Shown here: positions 63,425-64,000 of the stretch, piece after piece
Numbering within the stretch: position 1 is the first letter of the stretch
How the letters are laid out: every line of letters starts with the position of its first letter
NCBI RefSeq assembly: GCF_037038585.1
Contig: NC_092559.1
Span: 7,533,488 to 7,597,487, forward strand
Reading direction: 5' to 3'
Length of the DNA: 64,000 nucleotides
DNA from: Patagioenas fasciata
Taxonomy: Eukaryota > Chordata > Aves > Columbiformes > Columbidae
Notes under the pieces: model-generated
The model's database searches: none
Told to the model about the DNA's origin: nothing
Seen by the model: only the letters and a program-made list of their open reading frames with translations
Position numbers and translations under genes: made by a program

Positions 63425-64000
63425 TGATCTATAGCTGAGGGCAAACACTTGTGTGCTTGTGGGAGAGCGTGTGTCTTTCCTGGAAGCGTTTGGGAGTTTT
63501 GCTCAGACGCGTGTTTCCTCAAGTTCAAGAATCAAGATCTAGGATACCTGCAGACAGGTGCCTGTTTGTGTGGAGACAGTCTGTTTGAAACTGTGTTCCT
63601 CAGCGCCCGCTCTTTCTCCCCGTCGCTCCACACGCCTGGGAGTCCCTTTCTTTCTCTCCACAAGCACGTGTGTTGACTTCGTCGCACATGTGCATCTGCA
63701 CAAGCGTTGAGCTCAGCAGAGCGTGTCTCTTGACACTTGATGTGCGTTGGCTGTGTCTGCGTGCTCCAGTGAAGAGAGAAACGGGAAATCATCTTGGTAG
63801 AGGCAACAAAGCAAAAGCGAGGCAGGATTGACATCTGCTCAACAGAGACGGATTCCCTGCGCTGACACAGTTCACAGTTACACGAGAAGCAATCTGAGCG
63901 GTCCATCGACCGGAGACGTGTTTCCCAAGAGGTCGTTTAGCGAGTGAACAGCAGTGTGCGCGACTTTCAGGAGTGTGCCTGGAAAGTGCCAGAATCACCA
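63425..64000 (-). repeat. Inverted satellite unit I7, cut by the window edge
   Basis: Covers phase 1697 down to 1122. Majority sequence at phase 1217, 1387, 1494 and 1560. Confidence 0.94.

Larger units (their letters stand above)
54155..64000 (-). repeat. Inverted 1697-bp satellite array, units I1-I7
   Basis: The same satellite in reverse complement. GGGACAAG appears as CTTGTCCC, whose last C lies at 54939, 56636, 58333, 60030, 61727 and 63424, exactly 1697 bp apart each time. I1 is partial because of the breakpoint and I7 because of the window edge. The array continues beyond 64000. Confidence 0.97.

Noticed and set aside
8733..64000. CRISPR-type or rDNA-type tandem array
   Set aside because: No short repeat-spacer pattern; no rRNA core sequence or tRNA box was recognised in the 1697-bp unit.

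Overview
This window contains no gene I can support. It is repeat DNA throughout, in three blocks. (1) 1-8701 is a degenerate telomere-type array. The + strand is almost pure G/T/A, built from modules such as GGGGTTA, GGTTTAGATTT and GGGGTTG, with no long run of perfect TTTAGGG. It is not random decay: segments of about 2 kb recur, and part of it is a ladder of 141-bp units. (2) 8733-54154 is a head-to-tail satellite with a 1697-bp unit, here called D1-D27 (26 complete units plus 1301 bp of D27). (3) 54155-64000 is the same satellite in the opposite orientation, here called I1-I7 (785 bp, then five complete units, then a partial unit cut by the window edge).

I number positions inside the satellite unit ('phase') from the G triplet of GGGACAAG, which is phase 1. 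Thirty of the 31 measurable unit-to-unit intervals are exactly 1697 bp; the exception, D11, is 1696 bp through one deleted T. Units differ by a handful of single-base changes. Recurrent variant sites used below: 120 (C/G), 132 (G/T), 480 (G/A), 519 (T/C), 816 (G/A), 902 (G/C), 941 (G/C), 1161 (G/A), 1217 (T/C), 1305 (C/G), 1387 (T/G), 1494 (G/A), 1560 (G/A). These show that variants are shared in blocks between non-adjacent units, and also between the two opposite arms, as expected from unequal exchange or gene conversion.

Both major junctions are sharp. At 8702-8734 the telomere-type DNA meets the satellite through a 33-bp piece of satellite in the wrong orientation, with a 3-bp overlap. At 54154/54155 the satellite folds back, jumping from phase 1301 to phase 785 with a 2-bp overlap.

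Organism: eukaryotic nuclear DNA, probably subtelomeric or another heterochromatic region. TTTAGGG-like telomere motifs, a roughly balanced base composition without obvious CpG loss, and many CACACG/CGTGTG words would suit a coccidian apicomplexan (Toxoplasma/Neospora/Hammondia type). This is an inference at moderate to low confidence, because TTTAGGG-type telomeres also occur in plants and several algae. I did not recognise the 1697-bp unit as a named satellite.

The many short ORFs in the satellite repeat every 1697 bp in several frames on both strands. Common variants put stop codons in some of them, so I treat the satellite as non-coding.
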